Shown piece after piece: positions 7,039 to 8,767 of a stretch of DNA of 8,767 nucleotides. The stretch is from an uncultured Ruminococcus sp. GTDB lineage: Bacteria; Bacillota_A; Clostridia; RUG12999. The stretch is from NCBI GenBank assembly GCA_902783995.1, contig CACZTG010000239.1, positions 1 through 8,767 of the forward strand. Direction: 5' to 3'. The notes under the pieces are model-generated. The model did not search any database. It had not been told where the DNA came from and saw only the letters and a program-made list of their open reading frames with translations. Positions within the stretch are counted from its first letter, which is position 1. Each line of letters begins with the position of its first letter. A program made the position numbers and the translations under genes.

Positions 7039-8343
7039 TTCTTCCTCCCTATAACCGTCTTCATCGTTAATCCCGGGCAGGAGTGAAGTAAGCTGAACAA
7101 GACGCAGATTGTCATATTTTTTAGACATGTCCCAACAATAGTCGCTGAATCTATGCACAGAAAACAGTATATAGGTGCTGTTTTGTGTTGTATTGAAAGA
7201 GTCAGCGGCTTTTTTGAATCTCACAAAATTCTCTTTCGTAAAATGGTCGGTAAGAGAGCTGAAAATCTTAACAAAAATGGTATCCCCGCCGTAATCATAA
7301 ATATAATCAAATACTTCGTCCTTGATTTTGACATTGTGGTAAATATTTTCGGATACCCAGAAATTACCTTCGGTATACCGTGGTGCAAATCTGCTGTTTA
7401 GAAGCCAGTATAAACACTCACGCTTGAATGTCCGCTTGAAAAGAACAGTATCTATGTACTTTTTTATCTTGTCGGGATGTATTTTTATCCCCATAAACTT
7501 ATATCTATACCACATATAAAAATACTCGTTTGTGATTCTGTAACGGGAGTTTGCCGAAGAAATTAAACCTTTTTCGCAAATTACATTTAAGTATTTATCG
7601 CATTTATTAAGAGCAAATCCTGAAAATTCGGCAAGTTCGGAAAGCTTTGTTTTACCCAAAGCAATGCCGAGCATAAGTGTGTTATAGCTATCAGGCGTTC
7701 TGAATAAATCGCTGAAAATTCTTTCTGCAAGGTATGAATAGTAAAAGCCGTCCTTAAGAAACAGAGCGAGATTTTCATCAAACGAAAGTTCGGGATTATA
7801 TAAATCTACCAAAGGAAGTATTCCTCCGGTTACTGAGCGCAGGCGTATAACATCTTCGTTTGAAAGCTGCGGATATATTTTTGCAATTTCTGCAGGGTGC
7901 AGGGGTGTGAACATATTCCTGCCACATTCATCTTTAATAAAAACAAATACACCTAAGTGCTTTGTGCCTTTAAAATGTTTCATAAGCTCATCTTGAAAAC
8001 TGCTTTTCGTATTTTCCTTAAATGAATCAAAAAACACAACGGTGCTCCTATTTTTACAGTATTCGTAAAGCTGTGAAAAGAAAGAATTCCAGGAATTGCA
8101 ATCCGAAAATATTTTCGGATATTTTTTTGCGAAGATTTTTAAGGCAAGGGAGTGTTCTGTGTTCTTAAACGAAAAATAAAGACAGCCGGAATGCGTATCG
8201 CAATATTTTAAAACAGAGGTTGTCTTTCCTGTGCCCGGAAATCCCGAAAGGGTTATTACCTCAAATTTTCTGCCATATTGGATTTTTCTCCGCTTTAAAA
8301 TTATACCTTGCAGCATATCTGTATAAAAGTCTGTTGCTAACAT
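7027..8343 (-). CDS. Archaeal-type AAA ATPase (ATPase_2/DUF234-like), 438 aa
   Basis: This is a P-loop ATPase followed by a winged helix and a C-terminal region resembling the DUF234-type nuclease fold. Walker A is GFPGTGKTT at 34-42. The Walker B strand is VVFFDS at 102-107, where family members usually have D-E; the catalytic Glu is Ser here. The winged helix covers about 218-280 and ends in the typical YRITNEYFYMWYRYKF. The C-terminal part (about 295-420) has DEVFDYIYDYGGDTIFVKI, where a restriction-endonuclease-like domain would show D...ExK; the Glu position is Phe. Catalysis may therefore be weakened or lost. These proteins are numerous in clostridia and archaea, and their function is poorly known. 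The start is ATG 8341-8343, because GGAAG lies 7 nt upstream and a promoter overlaps the earlier in-frame ATG at 8388 (which would give 453 aa). It is transcribed alone, convergent with the SLOG gene. Confidence 0.85.
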   Translation of the reverse strand: MLATDFYTDMLQGIILKRRKIQYGRKFEVITLSGFPGTGKTTSVLKYCDTHSGCLYFSFKNTEHSLALKIFAKKYPKIFSDCNSWNSFFSQLYEYCKNRSTVVFFDSFKENTKSSFQDELMKHFKGTKHLGVFVFIKDECGRNMFTPLHPAEIAKIYPQLSNEDVIRLRSVTGGILPLVDLYNPELSFDENLALFLKDGFYYSYLAERIFSDLFRTPDSYNTLMLGIALGKTKLSELAEFSGFALNKCDKYLNVICEKGLISSANSRYRITNEYFYMWYRYKFMGIKIHPDKIKKYIDTVLFKRTFKRECLYWLLNSRFAPRYTEGNFWVSENIYHNVKIKDEVFDYIYDYGGDTIFVKIFSSLTDHFTKENFVRFKKAADSFNTTQNSTYILFSVHRFSDYCWDMSKKYDNLRLVQLTSLLPGINDEDGYREEELFI

Positions 8344-8350
8344 AAAATCA

Positions 8351-8355
8351 CTTCC
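8351..8355 (-). promoter_or_regulatory. Ribosome binding site of the ATPase gene
   Basis: On the minus strand GGAAG is followed by 7 nt and then ATG at 8343. Neither in-frame ATG upstream (8367, 8388) has a Shine-Dalgarno site, so this site fixes the start. Confidence 0.75.
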
Positions 8356-8378
8356 AAAATTTATCATATCATAAGTTG

Positions 8379-8407
8379 ATTGTATCATTTTTGAAAAGCA
8401 AAATCAA
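8379..8407 (-). promoter_or_regulatory. Sigma-A-type promoter of the ATPase gene
   Basis: On the minus strand, TTGATT (-35, 8407-8402) and TACAAT (-10, 8384-8379) are separated by exactly 17 bp. A TG one base before the -10 makes it an extended -10. Transcription should begin near 8372, leaving a leader of about 30 nt before the ribosome site and ATG at 8343. Confidence 0.75.
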
Positions 8408-8640
8408 GTTTTTGCTAAATAATTATCAAAAAATCTTTCTTCTAAACCCGTTGAAAATATTAGGATTGCAGCAATATATTAAAAAAAGTAAAAAAAATTT
8501 TATAAAATAGCTGTAAAAATCCCCGAAACAGACCCATAAGATAGAGGGCAAATAGAATAATTTGCACTTATTACAACTAAATAACCAAACATCAAAATAC
8601 ATACGCAATAATGCGAGCAATACTGCAAAGGCGCCATAAC

Positions 8641-8670
8641 CTTGTATGGACAAGCAGATGTCCGTATAAG
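8641..8670 (+). repeat. 12-bp hairpin (inverted repeat, 6-nt loop)
   Basis: CTTGTATGGACA (8641-8652) pairs with TGTCCGTATAAG (8659-8670) around the loop AGCAGA. In a plus-strand RNA all 12 positions pair, two of them as G-U; in a minus-strand RNA the same two become A-C mismatches. The wobble pattern favours a plus-strand transcript. No T-run follows on either strand, so it is not a standard terminator. It could be an attenuator/leader structure, a protein site or the end of a mobile element; none can be confirmed. Confidence 0.6.
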
Positions 8671-8696
8671 CGAGCGATAAACTTTATGCTAGTTAG

Positions 8697-8713
8697 GCGG
8701 ATTTGCAAACCGC
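8697..8713. repeat. Imperfect palindrome around TTTGCAAA
   Basis: GCGG and CCGC flank the perfect palindrome TTTGCAAA, with one extra A on the left side. It lies 26 nt from the 12-bp hairpin and could be an operator or part of the same structured region. No regulator can be named. Confidence 0.35.
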
Positions 8714-8767
8714 TGTGCCAAGACCGTTATTGCCGACAATGATACACCCGCCTTGAACACGTCACAG

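Larger units (their letters stand above)
8408..8767. other. Region without a confident gene
   Basis: The part next to the ATPase promoter (to about 8520) is strongly AT-rich. It holds a small palindrome ATTGC-A-GCAAT (8465-8475) and, on the minus strand, an AT-only inverted repeat followed by runs of T near 8480-8505 that could act as a weak terminator for leftward transcription. GCAAAT/ATTTGC form another short inverted repeat at 8548-8565. From about 8600 the composition becomes visibly more GC-rich. At the edge the minus strand is open from 8766 to a TAG at 8691-8689, ending RFANPPN. This might be the tail of a leftward gene, but I do not recognise it. Confidence 0.5.

Noticed and set aside
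8344..8388. Longer ATPase start at the ATG at 8388
   Set aside because: It has no ribosome site and lies inside the spacer of the promoter; the ATG at 8343 has GGAAG at 7 nt.
8426..8653. Minus-strand hydrophobic frame of 75 codons
   Set aside because: TTG start inside a hairpin, no ribosome site, and composition explained by AT/T-rich DNA read as Phe/Leu/Tyr; no recognisable family.

Overview
The window looks like chromosomal DNA of an anaerobic low-GC Firmicute, most likely a gut or rumen clostridium (Ruminococcaceae/Lachnospiraceae type). This is inferred from AT-rich codon use, Gram-positive Shine-Dalgarno sites and the protein families present: clostridial GGDEF-EAL proteins with solute-binding sensor domains, an archaeal-type ATPase and a SLOG-fold protein. 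No species can be named from the sequence alone.

Positions 1-5795 (+ strand) hold a tight cyclic-di-GMP operon. The first gene is cut by the window edge and ends in an inactive-looking GGDEF domain plus a complete EAL phosphodiesterase domain. It is followed by a membrane dCache-HAMP-GGDEF diguanylate cyclase, and then by a large protein with two tandem extracellular solute-binding domains, a transmembrane helix, a degenerate GGDEF and a complete EAL domain. The two EAL genes are clear paralogues and flank the only intact cyclase, so the unit appears built to make and destroy c-di-GMP in response to external ligands. A clean intrinsic terminator at 5769-5795 closes it.

Positions 5689-7038 are a scrap yard. 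There is a 25-codon remnant resembling the C-terminus of a SLOG protein. Next is a minus-strand fragment of a thioester-reductase-type extended SDR, as found at the end of NRPS/carboxylic acid reductases. Last is a plus-strand SLOG gene. The SDR and the SLOG gene are back to back and both have lost their 5' ends at the same point, near 6580-6590. An AAGCTT lies exactly there. This is either a deletion/rearrangement scar or a chimeric join.

Positions 7027-8407 hold a minus-strand archaeal-type ATPase gene with its own well-formed promoter. It is tail-to-tail with the SLOG gene, with a 12-base overlap. Its Walker A is intact, but the usual Walker B glutamate and a nuclease-type glutamate appear to be missing.

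Positions 8408-8767 have no confident gene. They hold an AT-rich stretch, a 12-bp hairpin at 8641-8670, and a more GC-rich end that may be the tail of an unrecognised minus-strand gene. I see no rRNA, tRNA, CRISPR array or transposase gene. The nearest thing to an undescribed system is the c-di-GMP operon with its paired EAL paralogues. The most unusual structure is the SLOG/SDR junction.
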